From: a gamma proteobacterium HIMB55
GTDB lineage: Bacteria; Pseudomonadota; Gammaproteobacteria; Pseudomonadales; Halieaceae
Direction of reading: 5' to 3'
Assembly (NCBI GenBank): GCA_000227505.4
Contig: AGIF02000001.1
Location: forward strand, 1,012,035 to 1,076,034
Length of the DNA: 64,000 nucleotides
Both the position numbers and the translations under genes were made by a program. Positions within the stretch are counted from its first letter, which is position 1. Each line of letters begins with the position of its first letter. Positions 1-9,818 of this stretch are shown in pieces. The notes beneath the pieces were generated by a model. The model was not told where the DNA came from. It made no database searches and worked only from the letters and a program-made list of their open reading frames with translations.

Positions 1-2
1 TC

Positions 3-1196
3 GGTTTAGCCCGGTGCGGCGAAGTTGCAGAACGGTTGGACCTACTATCACCCTCAGCAACAACCATTACAGTTGCAGGCACGAACGGTAAGGGCAGTAC
101 CGTTGCTGTCATGGAAGCGCTCCTCTGCGAGCAGGGTGTTTCCTGTGGTGCTTTTACCTCACCTCATCTCATCGATTACAACGAGCGCATTCGCATTAAC
201 GGCGTTGAGGTGAGCGATGAGCTGATTGTCCGCGCGTTTGAGGCAATCGATTTAGCACGCGGTGATATCTCGCTCACGTATTTCGAGTTTGGTGCCTTGG
301 CCGCCTTGTGGGTGTTCCGTGAGTCAGGCGTTGCCTATCAATTGTTAGAGGTGGGGCTGGGCGGGCGCCTAGACGCGGTTAACATCATTGACGCTGACGT
401 TGCAGTGGTTACGGCTATTGGTCTGGATCATCAGGAATGGTTGGGGTCTGATGTTGAGACAATAGCGATAGAAAAGTGCGGCATTGCGCGATCAGGTAAG
501 CCATGCATTGTCGCCGACGAAACGGCGCCTAGCACAGTCATGCAAGCGCTTAACGAAACAGGTGCTCAGGCGATTAGAGCGGGTACCGACTATTTATTTT
601 CGGAAGCGTTCTTTTCTTGGCAGGGTGCCTCACCAATCGCTTGGGGCGTGCCTGATGGTGTCATCCCATTGAATGCTGCTGCAGCGGTCGCAGCTTTGCT
701 ATCTGCGGGGTGCTCTGTCGACGAGCGAAGCTTTGCAGGTGCAACCGCCAAATTGCGGTTACGTGGCAGACGCGAGCACATGCGAGTGGGAGATGTGAGC
801 GTTGTCATGGATGTTGCTCACAACCCCGATGCGGCTTCGCGGTTGCACGAATTTCTCACGACTTTACCCCAGGTTGAGCAGACAATTGCCATATTTGCTG
901 TCATGTCCGACAAGGACTGTCGTGATATGATTTCTACCCTCGAGACCGACGTCGATTTTTGGTGTTTACCCAATGGAATTGGCGGCGAGCGGGGTCAAGA
1001 TCCTGAGAAGCTTTCTGACTATTTGGGGGATAATAGTCGAGTGTTCGATTCGTTTGAAGAAAGCCTTAAGTGGGCGCTGGACCATTTAAATGGTGCGGGC
1101 CGTCTTCTTGTATTTGGTTCTTTTTTTACGGTGGCAGCGGGTATAGCCGCACTGCGACTGCGAGCCTCGAGCACTGAAGGCGCGATCGATGTTTAA
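3..1196 (+). CDS. folC: Bifunctional folylpolyglutamate synthase / dihydrofolate synthase, 5' end outside window
   Basis: Adds glutamate to dihydropteroate and to folates in the cytoplasm. The frame is already open at base 3 and reads through residues matching the FolC N-terminal region (GEVAERL) before the P-loop AGTNGKGST near base 75, so the true start lies upstream and the TTG at 36 is not the start. Further family marks are the SPHL segment, VGLGGRLDAVN and the C-terminal domain motif DVAHNPDA. About 397 residues are visible, close to the usual full length of roughly 420. It overlaps the next gene by 8 bases. The order folC-dedD-cvpA-purF-metZ is the conserved Pseudomonas-type cluster. 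Confidence 0.95.
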   Translation, partial: GLARCGEVAERLDLLSPSATTITVAGTNGKGSTVAVMEALLCEQGVSCGAFTSPHLIDYNERIRINGVEVSDELIVRAFEAIDLARGDISLTYFEFGALAALWVFRESGVAYQLLEVGLGGRLDAVNIIDADVAVVTAIGLDHQEWLGSDVETIAIEKCGIARSGKPCIVADETAPSTVMQALNETGAQAIRAGTDYLFSEAFFSWQGASPIAWGVPDGVIPLNAAAAVAALLSAGCSVDERSFAGATAKLRLRGRREHMRVGDVSVVMDVAHNPDAASRLHEFLTTLPQVEQTIAIFAVMSDKDCRDMISTLETDVDFWCLPNGIGGERGQDPEKLSDYLGDNSRVFDSFEESLKWALDHLNGAGRLLVFGSFFTVAAGIAALRLRASSTEGAIDV

Positions 1197-1767
1197 GCAG
1201 CGACTCGTGGGTTTCATCGTCCTCGGTGCTTTGGCCATCATTTTTTGGCCCATCGTATTTGTATCCCCCGAGCCGGACCAAGAGTTGATGCTTCCTGTTT
1301 TTGAAATGCCTGAACGACCAGACGTTGTTATGTCAGAGCGGCGTGAGCCAATCCTCGAGCGAGTTGATAGGAATCGTTTGCCGGCCATAGAGAGAGCTGA
1401 GATTTCAGAGGAAACCACTGTCGACGCTATTGCGGCTGATCCCCAAGCTGAATTGATCGCTGCCGATAATGAGCCGAGTGGACAAACGGCCTCCCGTCAA
1501 CGAGCCGAGTTTGATGCGCAGGGACTGCCTGTGAGTTGGGAATTACAAGTGGCGACGTTGAGTGTTCAGCAGCGCGCAGAGGAGATTGCGGCCGAACTTC
1601 GAAAGAAAGGTCACAAAGCTTACGTATCGCCTGTTACTATACGGGCGCAGCAACTTTACAGAGTGCGTATTGGCCCCAATTTGCAGCGGCAGAGGCTGAT
1701 TGATATCCAAGCTGATATCGATGCTTACTTCGGTGTGGAGTCAAAAATAATTAAATTTGAGGTTTGA
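1189..1767 (+). CDS. dedD: SPOR-domain cell division protein, DedD-like
   Basis: A 192-residue membrane-anchored protein. One transmembrane helix (about residues 6-25, GFIVLGALAIIFWPIVFV) is followed by an acidic and proline-rich periplasmic linker. A C-terminal SPOR domain (about 115-190, starting SWELQVATLS and including AYVSP and YRVRIGP) binds denuded peptidoglycan at the septum in this family. The ATG overlaps the end of folC by 8 bases, pointing to translational coupling. Position between folC and cvpA is typical for DedD. The function at the division site is known for the family and inferred here. Confidence 0.85.
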   Translation: MFKQRLVGFIVLGALAIIFWPIVFVSPEPDQELMLPVFEMPERPDVVMSERREPILERVDRNRLPAIERAEISEETTVDAIAADPQAELIAADNEPSGQTASRQRAEFDAQGLPVSWELQVATLSVQQRAEEIAAELRKKGHKAYVSPVTIRAQQLYRVRIGPNLQRQRLIDIQADIDAYFGVESKIIKFEV

Positions 1768-1773
1768 GAAACC

Positions 1774-2334
1774 TTGGAAGAGACACTCCTAGAAATTTTT
1801 GAAGACTTAAACCAATTCGATTGGGTCGTTTTAGGTGTTGTCGTCGTTTCGGCGCTTTTTGGCATGTCACGCGGGTTCGCGCGTGAAGTAACCTCTTTTC
1901 TAGGCTGGATTGGTGCCTTCGTTCTCGCCAACATCCTCGCACTCCCCGTATCAGAGACCATGAGCGGTGTCATCGACGATCGCTCGATTCGCTACATTAC
2001 CGCTTGGAGTGGAGTCTTCGTGGCGGTTTTGTTCTTCTTCGGAAGCGTGGGTCGCTGGCTCTCCAATCAGCTACGGCAGCCCGGATTAAATTTTGGTAAT
2101 CGCCTATTAGGGGCCGGTTTTGGCGCGGCGCGCGGCGTTATCATAGCGGCTGCGCTGACATTGCTGTTCCGAGCCTTTATTCCTGATTCTGAGGCGACGT
2201 TACTAGAAGATTCTGTGTTCATTGACGATATCGATGTTGTCGCTGAGTGGCTGGCTGATAACTTCGATGATGTGCTAAATGGTGATGTTTCAAATGTGGT
2301 CGATGACACGATCGAACAAAGCAGCATGCTTTAG
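1774..2334 (+). CDS. cvpA: CvpA family inner-membrane protein
   Basis: A 186-residue protein with about four hydrophobic helices and the family signature near the N-terminus (VVLGVVVVSALFGMSRGFAREVTS can be compared piecewise: the ALFGMSRGFAREV core is typical). CvpA is known for colicin V production or export and for envelope stress tolerance; its biochemical role is unsettled. The start is a TTG six bases after the dedD stop with no strong Shine-Dalgarno sequence, which suggests coupling. The C-terminus is acidic. purF follows after 11 bases, the common cvpA-purF pairing. Confidence 0.88.
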   Translation: MEETLLEIFEDLNQFDWVVLGVVVVSALFGMSRGFAREVTSFLGWIGAFVLANILALPVSETMSGVIDDRSIRYITAWSGVFVAVLFFFGSVGRWLSNQLRQPGLNFGNRLLGAGFGAARGVIIAAALTLLFRAFIPDSEATLLEDSVFIDDIDVVAEWLADNFDDVLNGDVSNVVDDTIEQSSML

Positions 2335-2345
2335 GAGCAACTGAA

Positions 2346-3848
2346 ATGTGTGGTGTGGTTGGAATTTCCTCTAACGAAAGCGTTGCTGCTGATATTTACG
2401 ACGCACTGACGATGCTTCAGCATCGTGGCCAGGATGCGGCTGGCATCATGACTTGCCACCGTGGCCAGTTCCTGCAGCGCAAAGGTGAGGGACTGGTGCG
2501 CGACGTATTCCAAGCGTCGCATATGCAGCAGCTGGCGGGTAATTTTGGTTTAGGTCATACGCGATATCCAACGCAGGGTAGTTCTGGATCAGCACTTGCT
2601 CAGCCGTTCTACGTTAACTCTCCCTACGGTATAGCGCTTGCTCACAATGGGAACCTCACGAACTCAGCTGCATTATCGGACGAGCTCTACCAGACCGATT
2701 TGCGCCATTTGAACACCGACAGCGACTCTGAGGTCTTGTTAAACGTATTTGCGCATGAGCTTCAGCGACAGGGCAAGCTAAGCCCTGAGGCAGATGATGT
2801 GTTCAAGGCCGTAGCCGCGCTACATACGCGTTGCGAGGGTGGCTATGCGGCGATCGCCATGATCGCTAATGTGGGATTGGTCGCGTTTCGAGATCCAAAT
2901 GGGATTCGCCCCCTGGTTGTTGGTGTTAAAGCGCAAGGCGAACAGAAGTGCTACATGGTTGCATCGGAGAGTGTTGCCCTTGACGTCCTGGGTTATCGGC
3001 TAATTGGTGACGTCGACCCGGGCGAGGCACTTTTCATCGACGCATCTGGGGAGTTGTACCGCAAGCAGTGCGCCATCAATCCGAAGCTCAAGCCCTGTAT
3101 CTTCGAACACGTATATTTCGCGCGCCCTGACTCGCTGATGGATGGTATTTCCGTCTATAAGACCCGCATGCGTCAGGGCGAGCGTCTAGCGCACAAGATC
3201 ATGCGCGAACGTCCGAATCACGATATTGATGTGGTGATACCTATCCCCGATACGAGCCGTGTTGCGGGGCAGGCCCTTGCCCATGAGCTGGGTGTTAAGT
3301 TCCGCGAAGGCTTTATGAAGAACCGCTATATCGGGCGGACCTTTATCATGCCGGGACAAACTCAGCGTAAGAAATCAGTTCGCCAGAAGTTGAACCCAGT
3401 ACCTCTAGAGTTTGAAGGCAAAACAGTATTGCTCGTGGATGATTCAATTGTTCGGGGTACGACTTGTCAGCAGATTATTCAGATGGCACGGGACTCAGGT
3501 GCTAAACAAGTCTACTTTGCATCGGCGGCACCACCTGTTCGATTCCCCAATGTTTATGGCATTGATATGCCCACGGCATCTGAACTCGTTGCTCACGGGA
3601 AAACAATTGATGAAATAAGCGAGCATATCGGTGCTGATTGGCTGATTTATCAGGAGATTGACGACTTAATCGAATGCTCGCGAGAGGGTAATTCGCTTGT
3701 TGATGGCTTTGAGTTGTCGGTATTTGATGGCCAGTATCAAACAGGCGTTATCGACGATGCCTACCTGACGGGTTTAAGCGATGCACGTTCCGACGACTCC
3801 GTCGACCGAGCCGATGGCGCGCTCGTCGGCCTACATAATCGGAGCTAA
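2346..3848 (+). CDS. purF: Amidophosphoribosyltransferase
   Basis: Catalyses the first committed step of purine synthesis, forming phosphoribosylamine from PRPP and glutamine. The 500-residue product starts MCGVVGI, so Cys2 is the glutaminase nucleophile exposed after Met removal. The N-terminal Ntn amidotransferase domain (to about residue 230, with GHTRYPTQG and AHNGNLTN) is followed by a phosphoribosyltransferase domain with the PRPP-binding motif VLLVDDSIVRGTT. AGGAGCAACTGAA precedes the ATG. The 3' end abuts metZ, whose ribosome binding site lies in the last purF codons. Confidence 0.97.
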   Translation: MCGVVGISSNESVAADIYDALTMLQHRGQDAAGIMTCHRGQFLQRKGEGLVRDVFQASHMQQLAGNFGLGHTRYPTQGSSGSALAQPFYVNSPYGIALAHNGNLTNSAALSDELYQTDLRHLNTDSDSEVLLNVFAHELQRQGKLSPEADDVFKAVAALHTRCEGGYAAIAMIANVGLVAFRDPNGIRPLVVGVKAQGEQKCYMVASESVALDVLGYRLIGDVDPGEALFIDASGELYRKQCAINPKLKPCIFEHVYFARPDSLMDGISVYKTRMRQGERLAHKIMRERPNHDIDVVIPIPDTSRVAGQALAHELGVKFREGFMKNRYIGRTFIMPGQTQRKKSVRQKLNPVPLEFEGKTVLLVDDSIVRGTTCQQIIQMARDSGAKQVYFASAAPPVRFPNVYGIDMPTASELVAHGKTIDEISEHIGADWLIYQEIDDLIECSREGNSLVDGFELSVFDGQYQTGVIDDAYLTGLSDARSDDSVDRADGALVGLHNRS

Positions 3849-3852
3849 CGCG

Positions 3853-5040
3853 TTGTCAGACACACCTTTATCTGAGGCAGGCTTTGAGACGCTCGCCATT
3901 CGAGAGGGTTTAATACGAGGTTTCGAGCAGGAACATTCGGACCCTATTTACGCGACATCTAGCTTCGTTTTTGAATCGGCTGAACAAGCGGCGGCCACCT
4001 TTTCTGGTGAGCGTGACGGTAATACCTATTCGAGGTTTTCTAATCCCACAGTATCGGTTTTTGAAAAGCGTCTCGCTGCCTTAGAAGGTGGCGAGGATTG
4101 CGTTGCTACCAGTTCGGGTATGAGTGCAATCCTGACGCTCTGCCTTACCGTTCTTAAGACGGGAGATCATGTCGTCTGTTCGAGAAATGTTTTTGGCAGC
4201 ACGGTTGGACTTTTTAACAACATTCTCACAAAGCTTGGGATCGATGTGTCTTTCGTCTCGCTTCGAGATCTCAGTGAATGGCAGGCAGCCGTAACCCCCA
4301 GAACAAAGCTTTTTTTCTGCGAGACGCCATCGAATCCGATCTGTGAGGTGGGTGATATCCGCCAAATTGCGACGATAGCGAGCAGCGCAAATGCTTTGCT
4401 CGCTGTCGATAATTGCTTTTGCACACCAGCGCTTCAAAAGCCGCTGGAGCTCGGCGCTGATGTTGTCATGCATTCGGCGACGAAATATTTGGATGGCCAG
4501 GGCAGGGTGCTCGGTGGTGCGCTAGTGGGCGGCGCTGAATTAATGGCGGATGTACGAGCCTTTGTGCGTGTCTGCGGGCCTTCGATGAGCCCCTTTAACG
4601 CATGGGTATTCAGCAAGGGCCTGGAGACGTTGCAGCTGAGGATGGACGCTCACAGTTCGCGCGCGATGACCTTAGCCAATTGGCTTGTGAGCCACGATAA
4701 GGTGTCTACGGTCAATTACTGCGGACTGGAAACCCATCCCGATCACGTGCTTGCAAAAAGCCAGCAATCGGCGTTCGGTGGCGTTTTATCCTTCGAAGTT
4801 AAGGGCGGCCAGGCTGAGGCGTGGGCTTTTATTAACAGCACCTGTCTTATGTCGCTCACAGCAAACCTAGGCGACGTTAAAACAACCATCTGCCATCCCG
4901 CATCAACCACCCACGGTCGTCTCTCTGATGAGCAGAAACAAGAAGCGGGCATTACGAATTCGCTGATCCGCATCGCAGTCGGGTTGGAGGATGTGAGCGA
5001 TATCATTGCTGACTGCGAGCGCGGGTTTTCGGCGCTGTAA
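3853..5040 (+). CDS. metZ: O-succinylhomoserine sulfhydrylase
   Basis: A PLP enzyme of the Cys/Met metabolism family that makes homocysteine directly from O-succinylhomoserine and sulfide. The pyridoxal lysine is K211 in SATKYLDGQ; other marks are TSSGMSAI, YSRFSNPT and the C-terminal NSLIRIAVGLED. The frame is open to 3781, but I place the start at TTG 3853 (MSDTPLSEAGFETLAIR): GGAGC at 3841-3845 is well spaced and the family N-terminus begins there. That gives 395 residues, normal for MetZ, starting 4 bases after the purF stop. The purF-metZ order is conserved in pseudomonads. Confidence 0.93.
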   Translation: MSDTPLSEAGFETLAIREGLIRGFEQEHSDPIYATSSFVFESAEQAAATFSGERDGNTYSRFSNPTVSVFEKRLAALEGGEDCVATSSGMSAILTLCLTVLKTGDHVVCSRNVFGSTVGLFNNILTKLGIDVSFVSLRDLSEWQAAVTPRTKLFFCETPSNPICEVGDIRQIATIASSANALLAVDNCFCTPALQKPLELGADVVMHSATKYLDGQGRVLGGALVGGAELMADVRAFVRVCGPSMSPFNAWVFSKGLETLQLRMDAHSSRAMTLANWLVSHDKVSTVNYCGLETHPDHVLAKSQQSAFGGVLSFEVKGGQAEAWAFINSTCLMSLTANLGDVKTTICHPASTTHGRLSDEQKQEAGITNSLIRIAVGLEDVSDIIADCERGFSAL

Positions 5041-5143
5041 CGCATACCTTTCTAATTCTCCAGTCGTCGAAATGCCAATAAGCTCGGCGGCTACGTTTTG
5101 TGGCAGACGTTTGGTCCAGAAACACTAAGTATCGGGCTAGAGG

Positions 5144-5168
5144 CAAAAAAAAGCCCCTAGAAGGGGCT
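5144..5168 (-). terminator. Intrinsic terminator of acnB
   Basis: AGCCCCT and AGGGGCT form a 7-bp stem with a 3-base loop (5152-5168). On the minus strand the stem is followed by a run of eight T (A run at 5145-5152). It lies 34 bases past the acnB stop and points the right way for that gene. Confidence 0.88.
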
Positions 5169-5201
5169 CTTAGAAGCACTGATAGTCGTTTTAAAGACTA
5201 T

Positions 5202-7814
5202 TTACGCCACTTCCTCGATCAGAGTCGCCGCGATCTTTTGTCCATCTTTGGCCAGTGTCTGGAAGCTCTGAATTTCGTTGAAGTTCATATAGCGGTAGAT
5301 CTCAGCAGACATAGAATCAAGATCATTCGCATATGCCATGTATTCCTCAGGTGTCGGGAGACGTCCCAAGATGGCACCTACGGCCGCCAGCTCCGCTGAG
5401 GTGAGGTAAACGTTCGCCCCTTCGCCTAGTCGGTTCGGGAAGTTACGTGTCGAGGTCGAGAGCACGGTCGACTTCGGTGCAACGCGGGCTTGGTTACCCA
5501 TGCACAGTGAGCAGCCGGGCATCTCTGTCCTCGCGCCGGCGCGACCAAAGATAGCGTAATAGCCTTCTTCCATTAGCTGGTATTCGTCCATGCGTGTTGG
5601 CGGACAAATCCACATACGTGCAGCAACACCACCCGTGTGCTGGTCGAGCAGCTTACCCGTTGCGCGGAAGTGTCCGATGTTAGTCATACAGCTACCGATA
5701 AACACTTCATTGACTTCATCACCGGCAACTTGGCTGAGCAGTCGCGCATCATCGGGATCGTTGGGTGCGCAAACAACCGGCTCAGTTACCTCGGCAAGAT
5801 CGATCTCAATCACTGCAGCGTATTCGGCGTCTTTATCTGCTTCCAAAAGCTCGGGGTTGTCGAGCCACTTTTCCATGTTGCGGACGCGACGCTCGAGTGT
5901 TCGTGGATCACCGTAGCCCTCAGCAATCATTGAGCGCAGAAGCACAATATTTGACTTGAGGTAGCTGCCGACTGTGTCTTCTGACAATTTGATTGTGCAG
6001 CCTGCGGCGGAGCGCTCAGCGGAGGCATCAGAGAGCTCAAATGCCTGCTCCACCGTCAGATCTTCAAGGCCTTCAATCTCAAGAATACGGCCAGAGAAGA
6101 TATTCTTTTTACCTTTCTTCTCGACTGTTAGCAGGCCTTCCTGAATCGCGTAGTAGGGAATTGCATGCACGAGATCACGAAGGGTGATACCGGGTCGCAT
6201 CTCTCCTTTGAAGCGCACGAGGACCGACTCTGGCATATCGAGTGGCATCACACCGGTTGCCGCCGCGAAAGCCACAAGCCCTGAGCCCGCTGGGAAGGAA
6301 ATCCCCAAGGGGAAGCGTGTGTGGGAATCGCCACCGGTACCTACTGTATCAGGCAGAAGCATGCGGTTGAGCCAGCTGTGAATGATGCCGTCGCCAGGAC
6401 GTAGCGATACGCCTCCGCGATTGCGAATAAAGTCGGGCAATGAGTGCTGCGTTTCGATATCAACGGGCTTGGGGTACGCCGCGGTGTGGCAGAAAGACTG
6501 CATAGTGAGATCGGCGGAGAAGCCAAGGCAAGCCAGGTCCTGTAATTCATCGCGAGTCATGGGGCCGGTTGTGTCCTGAGAGCCAACCGTTGTCATCTTA
6601 GGTTCGCAGTAAGTGCCAGGGCGAATACCTTCCACGCCGCAGGCACGTCCAACCATTTTCTGTGCAAGTGTGAAGCCAGCATCCGTTGCTTCTGGCATAT
6701 CGGGCTTACGGAAGAGAGCACTCTCACCTAATCCCAGCGCCTCGCGCGCTTTCGCAGTCAGACCACGACCAATAATGAGATTAATTCGACCGCCCGCACG
6801 AACTTCGTCGAGCAGTACATCGGAGCGTAGATCAAATTCGGAGATCACGTCGCCCGCTTCGTTCAGAACTTGGCCATCATAGACACGTATATCAATGATA
6901 TCCCCCATGCCCATTTTCTCGACCGGTGCTTCGAAAACAAGGGCCCCAGCATCTTCCATGGTGTTGTAAAAAATCGGCGCAATTTTGCCGCCAATGCAGA
7001 CACCACCCATTTGCTTGTTAGGCACGCCTGTCACAGGCTGCCCGAAATACCAAAGCACACTGTTAGCGGCTGATTTACGAGAGGAGCCTGTTCCCACAAC
7101 GTCACCGACAAAGGCTACGGGTAAACCAGTCGCCTTAACGGCCTCAATCTGCGCCATAGGACCCACTTTGCCGTGTTCCTCGGGCTCGAGACCATCGCGA
7201 GTCATCTTGTACATGGCACGAGCATGGAGCGGGATATCAGGACGAGACCACGCATCAGGAGCTGGAGAGAGATCGTCAGTATTTGTTTCACCCGTGACTT
7301 TGAAGACCACCATTTTCAGTGACTCAGGGAGTTCGTCACGCTTGGTGAACCACTCCGCATCCGCCCATGACTGCATGACAGATTGCGCGTTCGCGTTACC
7401 TTCTTTTGCGAGCGCTGCGACATCATAAAACGCGTCAAACATAAGCAGGGTGTGCTTCAACTCGGTAGCAGCTTGTTCACCAAGCTCGCTATCACCCAAC
7501 AATTTCACGAGAGTTTCGATGTTGTAACCGCCATGCATATCACCCAAAAGATCAACAGCTGTCACTTTATCTATCAGCGGGCATGCAACGTTGCCAAGCG
7601 CCACGTCTGATAAAAAGGCAGCTTTCACATACGCTGCTTCGTCAACACCAGGTGGTACTCGGTTGGAAATGAGATCAACCAGATAATCTTCTTCACCGGT
7701 GGGTGGCGCTTTTAGCAGCTCCACGAGATCAGCCACTTGTTGCGGTGACAGTGGTTTTGGTGGGATGTTCATAGCAGCCCGTTCGGCTACGTGTTCACGA
7801 TAAGCTTCAAGCAC
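5202..7814 (-). CDS. acnB: Aconitate hydratase B (bifunctional 2-methylisocitrate dehydratase)
   Basis: An 870-residue [4Fe-4S] TCA-cycle enzyme of the AcnB type, with the helical HEAT-like N-terminal domain ([22 protein letters not shown]) placed before the swivel domain, the reverse of AcnA order. Cluster cysteines are seen in [13 protein letters not shown] and [10 protein letters not shown]; the third lies upstream near [11 protein letters not shown]. The start is GTG (7812-7814) preceded on its strand by GAGGAAAATTCT. It stands alone with its own promoter candidate and terminator. Length matches E. coli AcnB (865). Confidence 0.97.
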   Translation of the reverse strand: MLEAYREHVAERAAMNIPPKPLSPQQVADLVELLKAPPTGEEDYLVDLISNRVPPGVDEAAYVKAAFLSDVALGNVACPLIDKVTAVDLLGDMHGGYNIETLVKLLGDSELGEQAATELKHTLLMFDAFYDVAALAKEGNANAQSVMQSWADAEWFTKRDELPESLKMVVFKVTGETNTDDLSPAPDAWSRPDIPLHARAMYKMTRDGLEPEEHGKVGPMAQIEAVKATGLPVAFVGDVVGTGSSRKSAANSVLWYFGQPVTGVPNKQMGGVCIGGKIAPIFYNTMEDAGALVFEAPVEKMGMGDIIDIRVYDGQVLNEAGDVISEFDLRSDVLLDEVRAGGRINLIIGRGLTAKAREALGLGESALFRKPDMPEATDAGFTLAQKMVGRACGVEGIRPGTYCEPKMTTVGSQDTTGPMTRDELQDLACLGFSADLTMQSFCHTAAYPKPVDIETQHSLPDFIRNRGGVSLRPGDGIIHSWLNRMLLPDTVGTGGDSHTRFPLGISFPAGSGLVAFAAATGVMPLDMPESVLVRFKGEMRPGITLRDLVHAIPYYAIQEGLLTVEKKGKKNIFSGRILEIEGLEDLTVEQAFELSDASAERSAAGCTIKLSEDTVGSYLKSNIVLLRSMIAEGYGDPRTLERRVRNMEKWLDNPELLEADKDAEYAAVIEIDLAEVTEPVVCAPNDPDDARLLSQVAGDEVNEVFIGSCMTNIGHFRATGKLLDQHTGGVAARMWICPPTRMDEYQLMEEGYYAIFGRAGARTEMPGCSLCMGNQARVAPKSTVLSTSTRNFPNRLGEGANVYLTSAELAAVGAILGRLPTPEEYMAYANDLDSMSAEIYRYMNFNEIQSFQTLAKDGQKIAATLIEEVA

Positions 7815-7881
7815 AGAATTTTCCTCTTCCCCAGATTAGTCACGACGCTCTCATTGCAGGGCGCCTGTAATTTGCGCGCGA

Positions 7882-7911
7882 ATTATAGCTTGTGACCAAG
7901 TATCTCGACAG
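7882..7911 (-). promoter_or_regulatory. Probable acnB promoter
   Basis: The minus strand carries a perfect -10 hexamer TATAAT (7882-7887), about 70 bases upstream of the acnB GTG. The hexamer at the expected -35 distance (CTGTCG) is only a weak match to TTGACA, so an activator may help. Inferred from sequence only. Confidence 0.5.
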
Positions 7912-7964
7912 CGATTCGGTCAATTCTGTGCATTCATGCAATGTTTATCCTAGACTTGCGCGCT

Positions 7965-8453
7965 ATGTCTGCAGAGAGCTTACGAAACGTGCAACCCAAG
8001 CCCATAAAAACGCCGTGTATCGGGGTGTGTTCGACGGGTATCGGCGACAGTGTTTGCCGGGGATGTAAGCGCTTCAGTCACGAAGTTATTCATTGGAACG
8101 GCTACACCCAAGACGAGAAGCGGTTTGTCGATAAACGCCTGTCTGGCTTTCTGTCCCAGGCCTGCTCGCACAAATGCACGGTTACCGATCACAAGCTGCT
8201 CAAGTGGCAGCTAGATACCCAGCTGGTGAGATACAACGAGGAGCACGACGAGTACTGCTGGTTGTTTCAGTTGTTAAAGGCCGGCGCTAGTCAGATAAAA
8301 GATCCCAGCAAGTACGGGTTCCGAGTGCACACTGGCTGGTCGGAGCTCTCATTAGTTGAATTGAGGGATAAAATCGACGAGGACTTCTGGATTCTTTCCA
8401 CGGCGCACTATGATCGATACCTCGCCACTCCTGACCTATTCGAGGAGGCGTAG
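7965..8453 (+). CDS. DUF1289 domain protein
   Basis: A 162-residue protein starting MSAESLRNVQP. A cysteine-rich DUF1289 segment (about residues 13-60; TPCIGVCS and CRGCKRF plus a later CSHKC) has a CxxxC...CxxC spacing that probably binds metal. The C-terminal half (KYGFRVHTGW, LSLVELRDKIDEDFW) is not recognised. An in-frame ATG also exists at 7941. Neither start has a clear Shine-Dalgarno site; TAGACT at 7951-7956 resembles a -10 box, which would make the ATG at 7965 nearly leaderless. It lies beside acnB, as in pseudomonads. Function unknown. Confidence 0.75.
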   Translation: MSAESLRNVQPKPIKTPCIGVCSTGIGDSVCRGCKRFSHEVIHWNGYTQDEKRFVDKRLSGFLSQACSHKCTVTDHKLLKWQLDTQLVRYNEEHDEYCWLFQLLKAGASQIKDPSKYGFRVHTGWSELSLVELRDKIDEDFWILSTAHYDRYLATPDLFEEA

Positions 8454-8462
8454 AGCGCTACC

Positions 8463-9080
8463 ATGCCGGCCGCTGTTGATCTAAGTCCTGTCTATGATTT
8501 CCTGCCATGCAGAACGCCGGAGGCGTGGTTATCTGCTGCCGTTGGGTCATTGCCCCTGTTGATGATCGATCATGCTAACTGCGAGAAAAAAGCAGCAGCA
8601 ACCGCAATGAGCTTGATGCATCGGTATACCGACAACACGGCATTACTCAATAAGATGTCACGACTCGCACGTGAGGAGCTGCGCCACTTCGAGCTGGTGC
8701 TAAAACTCATGACAAAACGCGGGATAGCCTATGAATCGGTGACAGCATCGCGTTACGCACAGGGACTCAGAGAGAAGGTTCGCAAGAAAGACCCCCACAA
8801 ACTTGTGGACACACTCATTGTGGGCGCACTCATTGAAGCCCGCTCATGCGAGCGATTTGCGGCGCTTTCACCCCATGTGGATTCTGAGCTGAGTGATTTT
8901 TATGTATCGCTGTTAAAAAGCGAATCACGCCATTTCATGGACTACATTACGTTGGCAAAGACGCTAGCGAGCCCCGATGAGGTCGACGAAAGATTGTCGC
9001 TGTTCAGTGCTATCGAGCAGAGCCTTATCGAGGGTCCAGATACTGAAATCCGCTTCCACAGTGGTGTACTGCAGCGGTAG
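8463..9080 (+). CDS. miaE: tRNA 2-methylthio-N6-isopentenyladenosine hydroxylase
   Basis: A 205-residue non-haem di-iron monooxygenase that hydroxylates the isopentenyl group of ms2i6A37 in tRNAs reading UNN codons. Family marks are LPLLMIDHANCEKKAAATA (split as LLMIDHANCEKKAA), the ligand helix REELRHFELV, ALIEARSCERF and ESRHFMDYI, which together supply the Glu and His ligands. It begins 9 bases after the DUF1289 gene and is probably cotranscribed. It converges with lpxH, 25 bases away. Length fits the family (about 200-250). Confidence 0.92.
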   Translation: MPAAVDLSPVYDFLPCRTPEAWLSAAVGSLPLLMIDHANCEKKAAATAMSLMHRYTDNTALLNKMSRLAREELRHFELVLKLMTKRGIAYESVTASRYAQGLREKVRKKDPHKLVDTLIVGALIEARSCERFAALSPHVDSELSDFYVSLLKSESRHFMDYITLAKTLASPDEVDERLSLFSAIEQSLIEGPDTEIRFHSGVLQR

Positions 9081-9105
9081 GGACATATCGCTCTGAAAGT
9101 TTTTT

Positions 9106-9816
9106 CTAGAGGTTGAATTCCACCAGCTCGAGCGTCTCATCACGTTCGAGAAGGTACCATCCCGTGGTGTTCCAATCACCCAGTACAACGCGCTCGGTGT
9201 CCAGTATGGCGTGCCGACTGGGACGGTGAGTGTGTCCGTGAATCAATCGTTTAACCTGATGTTCTTGCATCGTATTAGCAACGGCATCTGGATTGACATC
9301 CATGATGTCCTCAGCTTTGTTGCTAGCCGCCTCTTTACTCATTGCTCGAAGGTGCTTCGCAAGTGCGCGGCGTTCGGCAAGTGGCTTCGCTAGCATTTCT
9401 GCTTGCCAATCAGGATTGTGCGCCAGCGCGCGAAACGCCATGTAGTCAACGTCATCCGTACACAAAAGGTCGCCGTGCATGAGTAGGGCGGGCGCTCCCG
9501 CTACCGAGATCTTTGCGGTATCACCGAGTAATTCAGCGTTGAATTGTTGTAGGTACCGTTCTCCAACAAGGAAATCTCGATTTCCGCGCATGAAAAAGAT
9601 CGCAGTTCCGCGATCCACGAGGTTTTTCATTGCCTCAGCAAAGCGCTCGGCTAGTTCGCTATCGTCGTCATCGCCAATCCAAGCTTCGAAGATATCGCCC
9701 AACAAAAAAAGGCGATCGACATCGCCTTTTTCCTCGAGGAAACGATAGAGACCCTGCTCAATCTGTGGCGTCGCCTCGCTGAGGTGAAGATCACTGATGA
9801 ACAGGGAGGAGGTCAT
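9106..9816 (-). CDS. lpxH: UDP-2,3-diacylglucosamine diphosphatase
   Basis: A 236-residue calcineurin-like phosphoesterase of lipid A synthesis that yields 2,3-diacylglucosamine 1-phosphate (lipid X). Metal-binding motifs appear in order: SDLHLS, LLGDIFEAWIGDD, MRGNRDF, MHGDLLCT and the C-terminal GHTHRP. It acts at the inner face of the inner membrane. It is downstream of ppiB with a 2-base gap, so the two form an operon. The ppiB-lpxH pair divergent from glnS is conserved in gammaproteobacteria. Confidence 0.95.
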   Translation of the reverse strand: MTSSLFISDLHLSEATPQIEQGLYRFLEEKGDVDRLFLLGDIFEAWIGDDDDSELAERFAEAMKNLVDRGTAIFFMRGNRDFLVGERYLQQFNAELLGDTAKISVAGAPALLMHGDLLCTDDVDYMAFRALAHNPDWQAEMLAKPLAERRALAKHLRAMSKEAASNKAEDIMDVNPDAVANTMQEHQVKRLIHGHTHRPSRHAILDTERVVLGDWNTTGWYLLERDETLELVEFNL

Positions 9817-9818
9817 AT

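Noticed and set aside
3781-3852. Early metZ start overlapping purF by 68 bases
   Set aside because: No ribosome binding site, and the family N-terminus starts after TTG 3853, which has GGAGC in front.
5100-5399. Plus-strand frame across the acnB 3' end
   Set aside because: It reads through the acnB terminator hairpin and is antisense to acnB.
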